In this document: piece by piece, positions 17,192-26,289 of the stretch
How the letters are laid out: each line of letters opens with the position of its first letter
Numbering within the stretch: the first letter of the stretch is position 1
DNA from: Streptomyces fulvorobeus
Lineage (GTDB): Bacteria > Actinomycetota > Actinomycetes > Streptomycetales > Streptomycetaceae
Length of the DNA stretch: 64,000 bases
Assembly (NCBI RefSeq): GCF_013167895.1
Contig: NZ_BLWC01000001.1
Span: forward strand, 496,001-560,000
Direction: 5' to 3'
Notes under the pieces: model-generated
Database searches by the model: none
Told to the model about the DNA's origin: nothing
What the model saw: only the letters and a program-made list of their open reading frames with translations
Made by a program: the position numbers and the translations under genes

Positions 17192-20100
17192 ATGCTTCGT
17201 AGACCCCTCCGCGCGCCCCGCCCCGGCCGCCGGTCGATACCCCAGCTCACCGTCACCGCACTCGTCCTGGCCGGCACCACCGGCGCCGCGGGCATCACCC
17301 CGGCGTTCGCCGCGGAAGCACCGCCCGCCGCGGTCGCCATCGCCTCCGACTTCGACTCCCAGCTCGGCTGCGCCGGAGACTGGGCGCCCGACTGCGACCA
17401 GGCCCAGATGGTGCCCCGTGCCGACGGTGCCTGGTCCCTCACCGCCCGCCTCAAGGCCGGGTCGTACTCCTACAAGGCCGCGCTCGACAAGAGCTGGGCG
17501 GTCAACTACGGGCTCAACGCCGTCCAGGGCGGTGCGAACATCCCCCTGAGCATCCCGGCCGGCGGCGCGGAGGTGACCTTCGTCTACGACCCGGTCACCC
17601 ACTGGGTCACCGACACCCTCAACACCACCCTCGTCACCGCCACCGGCGACTTCCAGAGCGAACTGGGTTGCGTGACGGACGGGGCCGTCGACTGCCTGGC
17701 CTCCTGGCTCACCGACCCCGACGGCGACGGCACGAGTACCTTCACCACCGCCTCCCTGCCCTCCGGCACCTACAAGGCCCGTGCCGCCCTGGGGCTGCCC
17801 GGCACACCCACCGGGACACAGACCCCGTTCACCGTGGCCGACGACGGTGCGAGGACGACGTTCAGCCACACCGCCTCCTCGCCGGTCCTCAACGTCTACG
17901 CGGGCGATCCCAAGCCCAGCCTCGCCCCCCGAGCAGCACACTGGCTCACCGACGACCTGATCGCCTGGGACCTCGGCGACAAACCGGCCGCCGGGACCTA
18001 CCACCTCGCCGCTGCCCCCGACGGCGGCCTCGCGGCGGGCGGCACCGGCATCACCGGCGGCACCGTCATCCCCCTGACCTACGACTCGGCAGGACTGCCC
18101 ACCGCGCTGAAGGAGAAGTACCCCCACCTGGCGAAGCTCGGAGCGCTGCGGCTGCCGCGCGCCTGGGCCGCCAAGGCTCCCGATCTTCTCAAGGGCCAGG
18201 TCGCCGTCGCCGCCCTCGCCCCGGACGGCACCCTGCGCACCGCGACCGGCCTGCAGACCCCCGGCGTACTCGACGACCTCTACGCCGCACGGGCGAAGAA
18301 GGCCGAACTCGGTCCCGTCTTCCGGGGCGCCAAGCCGACGCTTTCACTGTGGGCGCCGACCGCGAAGAGCGTCAGCGCCGAGCTGTACGACACGGCGACG
18401 TCCACCGAGCCGCGTCTCGTGGCGATGAAGCTCGACGCCCGCACCGGCGTCTGGTCGGTCCGCGGTGAGAAGAACTGGAAGAACACCTACTACCGGTTCG
18501 CCGTGAAGGTGTGGGCGCCCGCCGTCCTGCAGACCGTTACCAACCGCGTCACCGACCCGTACTCGCTCTCGCTGTCCGCCGACTCCCGGCTGAGCCAGAT
18601 CGTCGACCTCGACGACCCCGCGACCGCGCCACGAGGGTGGAGGGACAGCCGCTCGCCCAAGGCGGTCGCCGCCGGTGAGCAGCAGATCCAGGAACTGCAC
18701 CTGCGGGACTTCTCGGCCGCCGACGCGCAGGTCCCCGCCGCCGAGCGCGGCACGTACGATGCCCTCACCCACCCGGCGTCATCCGGGTTCAAGCACCTCA
18801 AGGAGCTGGCGGGCTCCGGCATCACCTCCGTGCAGCTCCTGCCCGCATTCGATTTCGCCGGCACCGCTGAAAAGCGCGCCGACCAGGCCGCCCCTGCATG
18901 CGACCTGCCCTCGATGGCTCCGGACTCCGAGGCGCAGCAGGCGTGCGTGGCCGGCACCCAGGCCACCGACGCCTACAACTGGGGCTACAACCCGCTCCAC
19001 TTCACCGTGCCCGAGGGCTCCTACGCCGGCGACCCGAACGGCGCCTCGCGCACCGTGGAGTTCCGGCGGATGGTCCAGCGGCTCCACGACAACGGTCTGC
19101 GGGTCGTTATGGACGTCGTCTACAACCACACCGCCGCCGCCGGCCAGGACCCGGCCTCTGTCCTGGACCGCATCGTCCCCGGCTACTACCACCGACTGGA
19201 CGCCACCGGCACCGTCACCCGCGACAGCTGCTGCGCCGACACCGCCCCCGAGCACGCGATGATGAACAAGCTCGTCGTCGACTCCGTCACCACCTGGGCC
19301 AAGCAGTACCGCATCGACGGCTTCCGCTTCGACCTGATGGGCCTGGACCCGAAGCAGACCATGCTCGACGTCGACGACGCCCTGGCCGACCTCACCCCCC
19401 GCCGCGACGGCATCGACGGGAAGAACATCGCCCTCTACGGGGAGGGCTGGAACTACGGAGTGGTCGCCGACGACGCCCGGTTCGTCCAGGCCACCCAGGA
19501 GAACATGGCCGGCACCGGCATCGGCACCTTCAACGACCGGCTGCGCGACGGTGTCCGCGGCGGCGGGATCTCGGATACCGACCCCCGACGCCAGGGCTTC
19601 GCCAGCGGCCTGTTCACCGACCCCAACGGGGCCGACGTCAACGGCACCTCGGCCCAGCAGAAGGCCCGGTTGCTGAAGGACATGGACCTGGTAAAGATCG
19701 GGCTGACCGGGAACCTCGCCGACTACTCCTTCACCACCAGCGACGGCACCCGGCGCACAGGAGCCCAGCTCGACTACAACGGCCACCCGGCCGGCTACAC
19801 CGCCTCTCCCGGCGAGGCCGTCAACTACGTCGAGGCCCACGACAACCTGGCCCTGTACGACGCGCTGGCCTACAAGCTTCCGGCGGCCACCACGCCGGCC
19901 GCCCGCGCCCGTGTCCAGGCCCTGGCTCTGGCCATCAGCACCCTCTCCCAGAGCCCGAGCATGGCCCAGGCCGGCACTGACTTGCTGCGCTCGAAATCGC
20001 TGGACGGCAACTCCTACGACAGCGGCGACTGGTTCAACGCCATACAGTGGGACTGCCGCGCCGGCAACGGCTTCGGGCACGGCCTGCCGCTTGCCGAGTC

Positions 20101-20548
20101 CAACCGCGGCCAGTGGGACCACGCCAAGCCCTTGCTGGCCGACGCGTCTTTGATCCCGGGGTGTGGCGAGATCGGTGACACCACTGTTCAGTTCCAGCAA
20201 CTCCTGAGAATCAAGAAGTCCACCCCGCTCTTCGCACTCGGCACCGCCGCCTCCGTGCAGAAGCGCCTGAGCTTCCCGCTCTCCGGCACACCTGGCGAAA
20301 CCCCCGGAGTCATCACCCAGCACCTGAACGGCCACGGGCTCGACACCTACAAGTCCGTCACAGTCGTCCACAACGCCACTCCCCAAGCACAGAAGCAGAC
20401 TCTGGAGGGCCTGACAGGCAGCCGGCAGGTGCTGCATCCGGTCCTGGCGCAGGGCGGCGACGCAGTCGTCAAGCAGTCCACGTTCCGCACCGACAGCGGC
20501 ACGTTCACCGTCCCCGCGCACACGGTCGCCGTGTTCGTCGAGCGGTAA
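17192..20548 (+). CDS. pulA: Secreted pullulanase / alpha-amylase-type debranching enzyme
   Basis: An 1118-residue secreted GH13 debranching enzyme that would hydrolyse alpha-1,6 branches of pullulan, starch or glycogen. The signal peptide (to about residue 37, ending AFAAEA) is followed by two tandem X25-type modules (FDSQLGCAGDWAPDC and FQSELGCVTDGAVDC), further N-terminal beta domains including a CBM48-like module (FRGAKPTLSLWAPTAKSV), and the GH13_14 catalytic barrel: VVMDVVYNHT, nucleophile Asp714 in GFRFDLMG, acid/base Glu751 in YGEGWNY, Asp884 in VEAHDNLALYD. The C-terminus resembles DUF3372-type pullulanase tails. The start at 17192 has a GAGGT site; the frame open from 16919 overlaps aglA and is spurious upstream. 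It is probably cotranscribed with or near the malEFG-aglA run. Confidence 0.92.
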   Translation: MLRRPLRAPRPGRRSIPQLTVTALVLAGTTGAAGITPAFAAEAPPAAVAIASDFDSQLGCAGDWAPDCDQAQMVPRADGAWSLTARLKAGSYSYKAALDKSWAVNYGLNAVQGGANIPLSIPAGGAEVTFVYDPVTHWVTDTLNTTLVTATGDFQSELGCVTDGAVDCLASWLTDPDGDGTSTFTTASLPSGTYKARAALGLPGTPTGTQTPFTVADDGARTTFSHTASSPVLNVYAGDPKPSLAPRAAHWLTDDLIAWDLGDKPAAGTYHLAAAPDGGLAAGGTGITGGTVIPLTYDSAGLPTALKEKYPHLAKLGALRLPRAWAAKAPDLLKGQVAVAALAPDGTLRTATGLQTPGVLDDLYAARAKKAELGPVFRGAKPTLSLWAPTAKSVSAELYDTATSTEPRLVAMKLDARTGVWSVRGEKNWKNTYYRFAVKVWAPAVLQTVTNRVTDPYSLSLSADSRLSQIVDLDDPATAPRGWRDSRSPKAVAAGEQQIQELHLRDFSAADAQVPAAERGTYDALTHPASSGFKHLKELAGSGITSVQLLPAFDFAGTAEKRADQAAPACDLPSMAPDSEAQQACVAGTQATDAYNWGYNPLHFTVPEGSYAGDPNGASRTVEFRRMVQRLHDNGLRVVMDVVYNHTAAAGQDPASVLDRIVPGYYHRLDATGTVTRDSCCADTAPEHAMMNKLVVDSVTTWAKQYRIDGFRFDLMGLDPKQTMLDVDDALADLTPRRDGIDGKNIALYGEGWNYGVVADDARFVQATQENMAGTGIGTFNDRLRDGVRGGGISDTDPRRQGFASGLFTDPNGADVNGTSAQQKARLLKDMDLVKIGLTGNLADYSFTTSDGTRRTGAQLDYNGHPAGYTASPGEAVNYVEAHDNLALYDALAYKLPAATTPAARARVQALALAISTLSQSPSMAQAGTDLLRSKSLDGNSYDSGDWFNAIQWDCRAGNGFGHGLPLAESNRGQWDHAKPLLADASLIPGCGEIGDTTVQFQQLLRIKKSTPLFALGTAASVQKRLSFPLSGTPGETPGVITQHLNGHGLDTYKSVTVVHNATPQAQKQTLEGLTGSRQVLHPVLAQGGDAVVKQSTFRTDSGTFTVPAHTVAVFVER

Positions 20549-20574
20549 CCAAGACCCGGAACAGCCACAACCCA

Positions 20575-20612
20575 GCCCGGCAGGACAGCGATCCACCGCT
20601 GCCCTGCCGGGC
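20575..20612 (+). terminator. Hairpin after the first pullulanase gene
   Basis: A 16-bp stem with one mismatch (20575-20590 with 20597-20612) and a six-base loop begins 27 bases after the stop. It ends the first pullulanase transcript, so the second pullulanase needs its own promoter. Confidence 0.8.
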
Positions 20613-20704
20613 CACACGAGCATGCCCGGCCACCCTGTGCGCGCGGCCTGCTTCCCGTCACGGGAATCTCCTGCGCGACGTCTTGACGCCCTCCGCTACA
20701 CACA

Positions 20705-20721
20705 TTATTAACTTGAGTTAG
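20705..20721 (-). promoter_or_regulatory. MalR operator copy 3 (upstream of second pullulanase)
   Basis: Read on the minus strand this is CTAACTCAAGTTAATAA, identical to copy 1 at 16 of 17 bases. The similarity to copy 1 extends outward, with GTTTG directly before it, and it lies 174 bases before the second pullulanase start. It places that secreted enzyme in the MalR regulon. Confidence 0.78.
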
Positions 20722-20895
20722 CAAACAGGTTAAGAGCGCGCGCCCCTGACGCCCCCGAAAAGCACGCGCACCCAAGCCGGCAGTCAACTGCCTTGCCGCA
20801 CGGCCGCGCCGCCGACGATCAACCGGCACGCCCCCACCCGCTCACGGCCCTCTGACACGGCGGTCGGAGCGGACCCCCTTCGAGGAGGCACCACC

Positions 20896-23475
20896 ATGCA
20901 CGGCACCTCGCACCCACCCCGGCACCGCAGAACCCGCACCCTGTCCGCAGCCCTCACAGCCGGAGCCCTCAGCCTCGCCCTCGTCCCCGCCCTCAGCGCT
21001 CCGGCTCAGGCCGCTGCCCCGACCGCGGTCTCCGTCCCCGGCACGTTCAACAGCGAGATCGGCTGTTCAGCAGACTGGTCCCCCGACTGCTCCCAGGCCC
21101 AGCTCACCGCCCGCACCGACGGATCAGGCGCCTGGTCCAAGACCTACACCCTCCCGGCGGGCACGTACGCCTACAAGGCGGCGATCAACAAGAGCTGGTC
21201 GGAGAATTACGGAGCCAAGGCCCAGTCCTACGGCGCCGACATCCCCCTGACCGTTCCCGTCGGCGGGAAAAGGGTCACCTTCGTCTACGACCCCGTCACC
21301 CACTGGATCACCGACGACATCACCAGCAAGATCGTCACCGTCGGAGGCACCTTCCAGTCCGAGATCGGCTGCGCCGCCGACTGGGCTTCGGACTGCCTCA
21401 AGTCCTGGCTCCAGGACATCGACGCCGACGGCACCTACACCTGGAGCACCAACTCCATCCCCGCAGGCACCCATCAGGTGAAGACGGCCATCGGCCAGTC
21501 CTGGGACGAGAGCTACGGGCAGGGCGGCAGCCCCTCCGGCGGCAACATCAGCTTCACCGTGCCGCGCGCCGGAGCCACCACGAAGTTCAGCTTCAACAGC
21601 ACCTCACACGTCCTGAGCGTCGAGACCGAGCCCGGCGGCGAAGAGCCCGCCCCCACGGACGGCACCCTCGGCGCCCTCTACACCCCGGCCAGAACGACCT
21701 TCCGCATCTGGTCCCCCGACAGCTCACAGGTCACCGTCACCGTCGACGGCACGAGCCACACCCTTACCCCTGTGACCCTGTCCGGCTACACCGGTGTGTA
21801 CCAGGCCGTCGTCACCGGAGACCTGAAGAACAAGGGCTACCAGTTCCGCGTCGGCAACAACACCGTCCGCGACCCCTACGCCGCGATGGTCAAACCCGGC
21901 ACCACCGAAGGCATCGTCATCGACGCGGGCGCCGTCAAGCCCACCGGCGGCTCCTGGGCCCCCACCCCCACCCAGACGAAGCGCGAGGACGCGGTCGTCT
22001 ACGAGATGAGCGTGCGCAACTTCACCATCGACGCCAGCTCCGGCGTGGACAGCGCCAAGCGCGGCAAGTTCCTCGGCCTCGTCCAGGGCGGCACCACGCA
22101 CAACGGGACCAAGACCGGCATCGACCACCTCAAGGAACTCGGCGTCACCCACGTCCAGCTCCTGCCGGCCTTCGACTTCAACAGCACCGTACCGAACTGG
22201 GGCTACGACCCCCTGAACTTCAACGTCCCCGAAGAGCAGTTCTCCCAGTTCAGCGCAGCCGAGGACCGCATCCGCGAGTTCAAGGACATGGTCAACGAGT
22301 ACCACAGGAACGGCATACGCGTCCTGATGGACGTCGTCTACAACCACACCGCCAACAAGGACGTCTTCCAGAACATCAGCGGCAAGTACTACCACCAGAC
22401 CGAACTCTCCGGCACCGGCAACTCCATCGACGACAGCAACCCGATGGTCAGCCGCATGATCCGCGACAGCCTCGAACACTGGGTGAAGAACTACAACATC
22501 GACGGCTTCCGCTTCGACCTCCTCGGCGTCCACCAGTACAAGAACGTAGACAACTGGGCCAAGCACCTCCAGTCCACCTTCCCCGACCGCATGCTGCAGA
22601 TCCACGGCGAACCCTGGAGCGGCGGCGTCAACGACCCCCTCGAAGCCCAGAAGGTCCGCTACGGCACCGTCCCCACCCTCGCCGGCGGACACGTCGGAGT
22701 CTTCAACGGCGCCTACCGCGACGCCCTCAAGGGTGGCACCCGCGACCAGAACCTCGGCTACATGGGCGGCTCCGCCTCCAACGCCACCGCCGTCGCCACC
22801 GGCATGCGAGGCTCACCCCTTGCGGTGAAGAGCACCAACCCGCTGTCCGATCCCTGGAACCCGGCCTTCGCCTACGACCCCGAGCAGAGCATCAACTACG
22901 TCTCCGCCCACGACGACCTCAACCTCTGGGACAAGATCACCTACTCCGGCGTCACCGGAGGCGCCACCGGGCGCGCCGGTCAGATGGACCGCTTCGGCAC
23001 CGGCATGATCCTCACCTCCCAGGGCATCCCCTTCATCCACGAAGGCGACGAGTTCCTCCACTCCAAGGTCGTCAACGGCGACTACGAAACGGCCAAGAAC
23101 TCCTACGAGGCCGGCGACAGCGTCAACGCCATCCAGTGGGGCGAGAAGACCGCCAACGCCGCGACCTTCACCTACTACAAGGACGCCATCGCCCTGCGGA
23201 AGTCCACTCCCGCCCTGCGCCTGCCTTCCTGGGATGCGGTCAGCAACCAGGTCAGCACCACCGTCAACGGCCAGGTCGTCACCTCCGCGATCAGCTCCAA
23301 CGCCGCCGCCCCCACCAGCTACGACACCGTCGTGGTCTACAACCCCACCGACCACTCCTCCACAGTGAACCTGCCCGCCGGCTCGTGGAGGAAGATCCTC
23401 GACACCACCGGCAAGGTCGACGCCACCGGCAACACCGCCGGGAGCCTCGCCGTCACCGTCTTCAAGAAGAACTGA
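20896..23475 (+). CDS. pulA2: Secreted type I pullulanase
   Basis: An 859-residue secreted pullulanase. The signal peptide ends near residue 40 (SAPAQAAAP). Two tandem X25-type modules follow (FNSEIGCSADWSPDC and FQSEIGCAADWASDC), then a CBM48-like domain (LGALYTPARTTFRIWSPDS) and a GH13_14 barrel with YEMSVRNFT, VLMDVVYNHT, nucleophile Asp541 in GFRFDLLG, acid/base Glu572 in IHGEPWSGG and Asp673 in VSAHDDLNLWD. The YNWGYDP-like pullulanase signature appears as NWGYDPLNFNVPE. It is shorter than the neighbouring pullulanase and of the Bacillus type, yet shares its duplicated N-terminal modules. The start has a CGAGGAGG site; a MalR operator and a terminator frame the gene. The symbol is only a convenience label for the second copy. 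Confidence 0.92.
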   Translation: MHGTSHPPRHRRTRTLSAALTAGALSLALVPALSAPAQAAAPTAVSVPGTFNSEIGCSADWSPDCSQAQLTARTDGSGAWSKTYTLPAGTYAYKAAINKSWSENYGAKAQSYGADIPLTVPVGGKRVTFVYDPVTHWITDDITSKIVTVGGTFQSEIGCAADWASDCLKSWLQDIDADGTYTWSTNSIPAGTHQVKTAIGQSWDESYGQGGSPSGGNISFTVPRAGATTKFSFNSTSHVLSVETEPGGEEPAPTDGTLGALYTPARTTFRIWSPDSSQVTVTVDGTSHTLTPVTLSGYTGVYQAVVTGDLKNKGYQFRVGNNTVRDPYAAMVKPGTTEGIVIDAGAVKPTGGSWAPTPTQTKREDAVVYEMSVRNFTIDASSGVDSAKRGKFLGLVQGGTTHNGTKTGIDHLKELGVTHVQLLPAFDFNSTVPNWGYDPLNFNVPEEQFSQFSAAEDRIREFKDMVNEYHRNGIRVLMDVVYNHTANKDVFQNISGKYYHQTELSGTGNSIDDSNPMVSRMIRDSLEHWVKNYNIDGFRFDLLGVHQYKNVDNWAKHLQSTFPDRMLQIHGEPWSGGVNDPLEAQKVRYGTVPTLAGGHVGVFNGAYRDALKGGTRDQNLGYMGGSASNATAVATGMRGSPLAVKSTNPLSDPWNPAFAYDPEQSINYVSAHDDLNLWDKITYSGVTGGATGRAGQMDRFGTGMILTSQGIPFIHEGDEFLHSKVVNGDYETAKNSYEAGDSVNAIQWGEKTANAATFTYYKDAIALRKSTPALRLPSWDAVSNQVSTTVNGQVVTSAISSNAAAPTSYDTVVVYNPTDHSSTVNLPAGSWRKILDTTGKVDATGNTAGSLAVTVFKKN

Positions 23476-23492
23476 ACCACCGCACCACCCAT

Positions 23493-23523
23493 GCGCCCCG
23501 CTGCCGAACCGGCAGCGGGGCGC
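23493..23523 (+). terminator. Perfect 13-bp hairpin after second pullulanase
   Basis: GCGCCCCGCTGCC (23493-23505) pairs perfectly with 23511-23523 around GAACC, 17 bases after the stop. It may serve both the pullulanase gene and the convergent MFS gene that ends at 23764. Confidence 0.88.
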
Positions 23524-23763
23524 GGCGCAGTTCCCGCCACCTACGCCACCACAGGTCCACGTTCACTGCTCATGCCCTCATCGTGGCACGCACGGCTCCG
23601 GCCCATGGACGACAGAGCCGATCCGGCACCTGCGCCGTATCCGAGATGCCGCCGATCCCCGTCTGGGCTCCAGGCCCCCTTCGACGATACTCACCGCCAT
23701 TCTCTGAAGGCGCTTTCGTGTGCACGGCCGGCAACTGGCCTCACGGCATGTGAGACGGCGAGG

Positions 23764-24972
23764 TCAGGCCGAGACGGGCTTGGCCTCCGCATCGGCGCGC
23801 CGGCCGGAGTCGAGTACTCCGGCCAGTGAGGAAGCGACGATCAGCAGGGCGAGTACGACGGTCATCGTGAGCCGGAGTCCGACGTGGTCGGCGAGGAGGC
23901 CGAGTGCGGGTGGGCCGACGAGGAAGGCGACGTAGCCGGCGGTGGCGACCGCGCCGACCCGCGCCGCCGCGTCGTGCGGGTGGTCGCCCGCCGCGGACAG
24001 GGTGACGGGGAAGCCGAGTGACGCGCCCAGCCCCCACAGGACCGTGGCGGCGCCCGCCATCAGCGGGCTGGGCGAGACGATCACCACCACCAGGCCCAGG
24101 GCTGCGGTCACGGCGCTGATCCGGACGACCTGGACCCGGCCGAAGCGTGCCAGGAGGGGTCCGCCGGCGAACCGGCCCAGCGTCATCGAGGAGGCGAAAG
24201 CCAGGAAGGTAACCGATCCCGCGGTGGCGCTGACGTGGTAGCCGTCCACCATGAGCAGCGGCAGCCAGTCGTTGGCGGCACCCTCCGCGAAGGCCATGGC
24301 CAGCACGATCACCCCGATGAGGATGAGCCGCCGGTCCCGCCACACGCGCAGTTGTCCCCGCAGGCCGCCCTGCCGCGAGGAGTTGTCGGAGGCGGCCTCC
24401 TTCCCCGTGCCGTGCGGGATGGACAGGACCGCCCGCACGGCGCCGGCGGCGATGAGGGCCGCTACGGCCGTCAGGTGCCATCCGACGGGGAACTCGGCGG
24501 CGGTCATCGCCATGCCCAGCAGTGCCCCGAAGACGGTTCCCAGGCTGAAGCAGCCGTGCAGCACCGGCAGGACGGGTCGGCCGATGACGCTCTCGATGGC
24601 CGCTCCCTCGATGTTGAACGCGACCTCCGCCAGCCCCATCCCGCCGCCGAACAGGGCCAGTCCGCAGGCGACCCCGCCCGCCAGTGACAGGCTCGTGCCG
24701 GCGGCGACGACCAGCAGCCCCGCGACGACGAGCGTCGCACCGGCGCTGATCGTCACCCGGCCTCCGTAGCGGCGCACGAGCGGACCCGAGGCAGTGACCC
24801 CGGCCATCGAGCCGGTCGAGAGACCGAACAGGACCAGTCCCATCGCGCCGGTGGACACATCGAGGCCGTCCCTGACGGCCGGTGTGCGGGGCACCCACGA
24901 GGCCATGCCTGTGCCGGCGGCCAGCATGAAGAGGAACAGAGCGGCACGCCAGCGGCGCGTAACGGCATCCAT
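23764..24972 (-). CDS. MFS transporter (12-helix type)
   Basis: A 402-residue major facilitator with about twelve predicted helices in two halves separated by a central hydrophilic loop (GTGKEAASDNSSRQGG, about residue 195). The opening ALFLFMLAAGTGMASWVPRTPAV and the loop-2/3 motif RRYGGRV are typical of sugar- or drug-efflux-like MFS proteins. The substrate is unknown. It is transcribed divergently from an acetyltransferase gene over an 86-base region containing two near-identical 12-bp sites, so a shared TetR operator is likely. It belongs to the same broad subfamily as the MFS gene at 50135, which also sits next to its own regulator. Confidence 0.85.
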   Translation of the reverse strand: MDAVTRRWRAALFLFMLAAGTGMASWVPRTPAVRDGLDVSTGAMGLVLFGLSTGSMAGVTASGPLVRRYGGRVTISAGATLVVAGLLVVAAGTSLSLAGGVACGLALFGGGMGLAEVAFNIEGAAIESVIGRPVLPVLHGCFSLGTVFGALLGMAMTAAEFPVGWHLTAVAALIAAGAVRAVLSIPHGTGKEAASDNSSRQGGLRGQLRVWRDRRLILIGVIVLAMAFAEGAANDWLPLLMVDGYHVSATAGSVTFLAFASSMTLGRFAGGPLLARFGRVQVVRISAVTAALGLVVVIVSPSPLMAGAATVLWGLGASLGFPVTLSAAGDHPHDAAARVGAVATAGYVAFLVGPPALGLLADHVGLRLTMTVVLALLIVASSLAGVLDSGRRADAEAKPVSA

Positions 24973-25023
24973 GACAGCGGGACCTCAGCAGACGGGTCGA
25001 AGGCGGGATGGGGAACGAGAGGT

Positions 25024-25056
25024 GTACGACCGTACCCTTGGAATGTACGATCGTAC
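25024..25056. promoter_or_regulatory. Tandem palindromic operator, probable TetR site
   Basis: GTACGACCGTAC (25024-25035) and GTACGATCGTAC (25045-25056) are near-perfect and perfect palindromes 21 bases apart, two helical turns, immediately before the acetyltransferase ATG. They lie between divergent genes one of which leads to a TetR gene, the usual design for cooperative TetR binding. Confidence 0.72.
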
Positions 25057-25058
25057 TC

Positions 25059-25637
25059 ATGACGGACCACTTCGCAGGAGACCCCCGTACGAACCGCGAG
25101 CGGATGCTCGCCGGGGACCTCTACATCGCCGACGACCCCGACATCGTGGAGGCCCAGCGGCGCGCCGTGCGCCTCGCCGCCCGGTATCTGGCGGCATACA
25201 CCGAGGACCCCGACGCCGCGCAGCCCGTCGTCACTGAGCTCCTCGGCGGCCTCGGCGCCGGTGCGCATATCCGGCCGCCGCTGTACGTGGACTACGGCTC
25301 GTACATCACGGTCGGCGAGGACACGTTCATCAACTACAACCTCACCGCCCTGGACGTGGCCCCCATCACCATCGGCCGCGACTGCCAGATCGGGCCGAAC
25401 GTCCAACTGCTCACCCCCACCCACCCGGTGGAGCCGGAGCCGCGCCGGGACAAGCTGGAAGCGGCCAGGCCGATCACGATCGGCGACAATGTCTGGCTGG
25501 GCGGTGGCGCGATCGTGCTGGCCGGGGTGACCATCGGGGACAACAGCGTCATCGGTGCCGGAGCCGTCGTCACCAAGGACGTACCCGCCAATGTGGTCGC
25601 GGTCGGTAACCCGGCCCGGGTGATCCGCTCGATCTGA
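25059..25637 (+). CDS. Sugar O-acetyltransferase (maltose/galactoside acetyltransferase family)
   Basis: A 192-residue acetyl-CoA-dependent transferase. The N-terminal helical segment (NRERMLAGDLYIADDPDIVEAQRRA) is the Maa-type domain; the rest is a left-handed beta-helix of hexapeptide repeats (ITVGEDTFINYN, ITIGRDCQIGPN, ITIGDNVWLGGGAIV, VTIGDNSVIGAGAVV) ending in NPARVIRSI. The catalytic histidine is in LLTPTHPV. These enzymes acetylate maltose, glucose or thiogalactosides, probably to detoxify or export non-metabolised sugars. The ATG at 25059 follows the operator directly, so the leader is very short. It precedes the TetR gene by 23 bases and diverges from an MFS transporter that could export the product. 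Confidence 0.88.
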   Translation: MTDHFAGDPRTNRERMLAGDLYIADDPDIVEAQRRAVRLAARYLAAYTEDPDAAQPVVTELLGGLGAGAHIRPPLYVDYGSYITVGEDTFINYNLTALDVAPITIGRDCQIGPNVQLLTPTHPVEPEPRRDKLEAARPITIGDNVWLGGGAIVLAGVTIGDNSVIGAGAVVTKDVPANVVAVGNPARVIRSI

Positions 25638-25660
25638 CAGCTCTACGCAGAGGAAGCACC

Positions 25661-26218
25661 GTGGCAACCGGACAGAACGACCCCGAGCGGCGAGAACGCA
25701 TCATCGCCGCCGCGCTCGACCTGATCGCGGAGGAAGGGGTCGCCGGCACCTCGCACCGCAAGGTCGCCGCCCGTGCCGGTGTGCCGCTCGGCTCGATGAC
25801 GTATCACTTCGGCGGGATGGACGAGCTGCTGCGAGAAGCGTTTGTACGCTTCTCCGGCAGCATCGTCGCCGTCTTCGAGGAACATCTCGCCGCCGCCTCC
25901 ACCACCGACGAGGCGCGGGAAGCGGTCGCCGACCTGGTCCACCACCTGTCAAGCGGCAACCAGCGCGAACTCGTCCTCACGCACGAGCTGTACACGCTCG
26001 CCGCCCGCAAGCCCGCCTACCGCGAGCTGACCCGGGAGTGGATGCGCCGCAGCCGCGTCGCCCTGGAGCGGCACTTCGACCCGGCAACAGCCCGCCAGCT
26101 CGACGCGATGATCGAGGGCCTGTCGATCCACCGCGCCCTGGAAACCGAGCCCCACGACCGAGCCCTGACCGTCGAAGCCATCGCCCGCATCACCCGGAGC
26201 CACGGCGCGCGTCCCTGA
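25661..26218 (+). CDS. TetR/AcrR-family regulator
   Basis: A 185-residue regulator with an N-terminal TetR helix-turn-helix (RIIAAALDLIAEEGVAGTS, then KVAARAGVPLGSMTYHFGG, residues ~10-55) and a helical ligand domain of ordinary length. The start is a GTG at 25661 with a strong AGAGGAAG site, 23 bases after the acetyltransferase stop, so the two are cotranscribed. It probably binds the paired palindromes between the acetyltransferase and MFS genes, controlling both and itself. The ligand is unknown, perhaps a sugar or xenobiotic. Confidence 0.88.
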   Translation: MATGQNDPERRERIIAAALDLIAEEGVAGTSHRKVAARAGVPLGSMTYHFGGMDELLREAFVRFSGSIVAVFEEHLAAASTTDEAREAVADLVHHLSSGNQRELVLTHELYTLAARKPAYRELTREWMRRSRVALERHFDPATARQLDAMIEGLSIHRALETEPHDRALTVEAIARITRSHGARP

Positions 26219-26240
26219 CGCGCACGCCCAAGGCCCCTGG

Positions 26241-26272
26241 CCGGCCCCCCACCTGACCAGGCGGGGGGCCGG
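26241..26272 (+). terminator. Hairpin after TetR gene
   Basis: CCGGCCCCCC (26241-26250) pairs perfectly with GGGGGGCCGG (26263-26272) around a twelve-base loop, 22 bases after the TetR stop. Confidence 0.78.
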
Positions 26273-26289
26273 ACCGCGTGCGGTACCGC

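Larger units (their letters stand above)
20549..20895. other. Region between the two pullulanase genes
   Basis: This 347-base region holds a terminator hairpin (20575-20612) for the first pullulanase and an inverted MalR operator (20705-20721) in the promoter of the second. No gene is supported. Confidence 0.65.
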
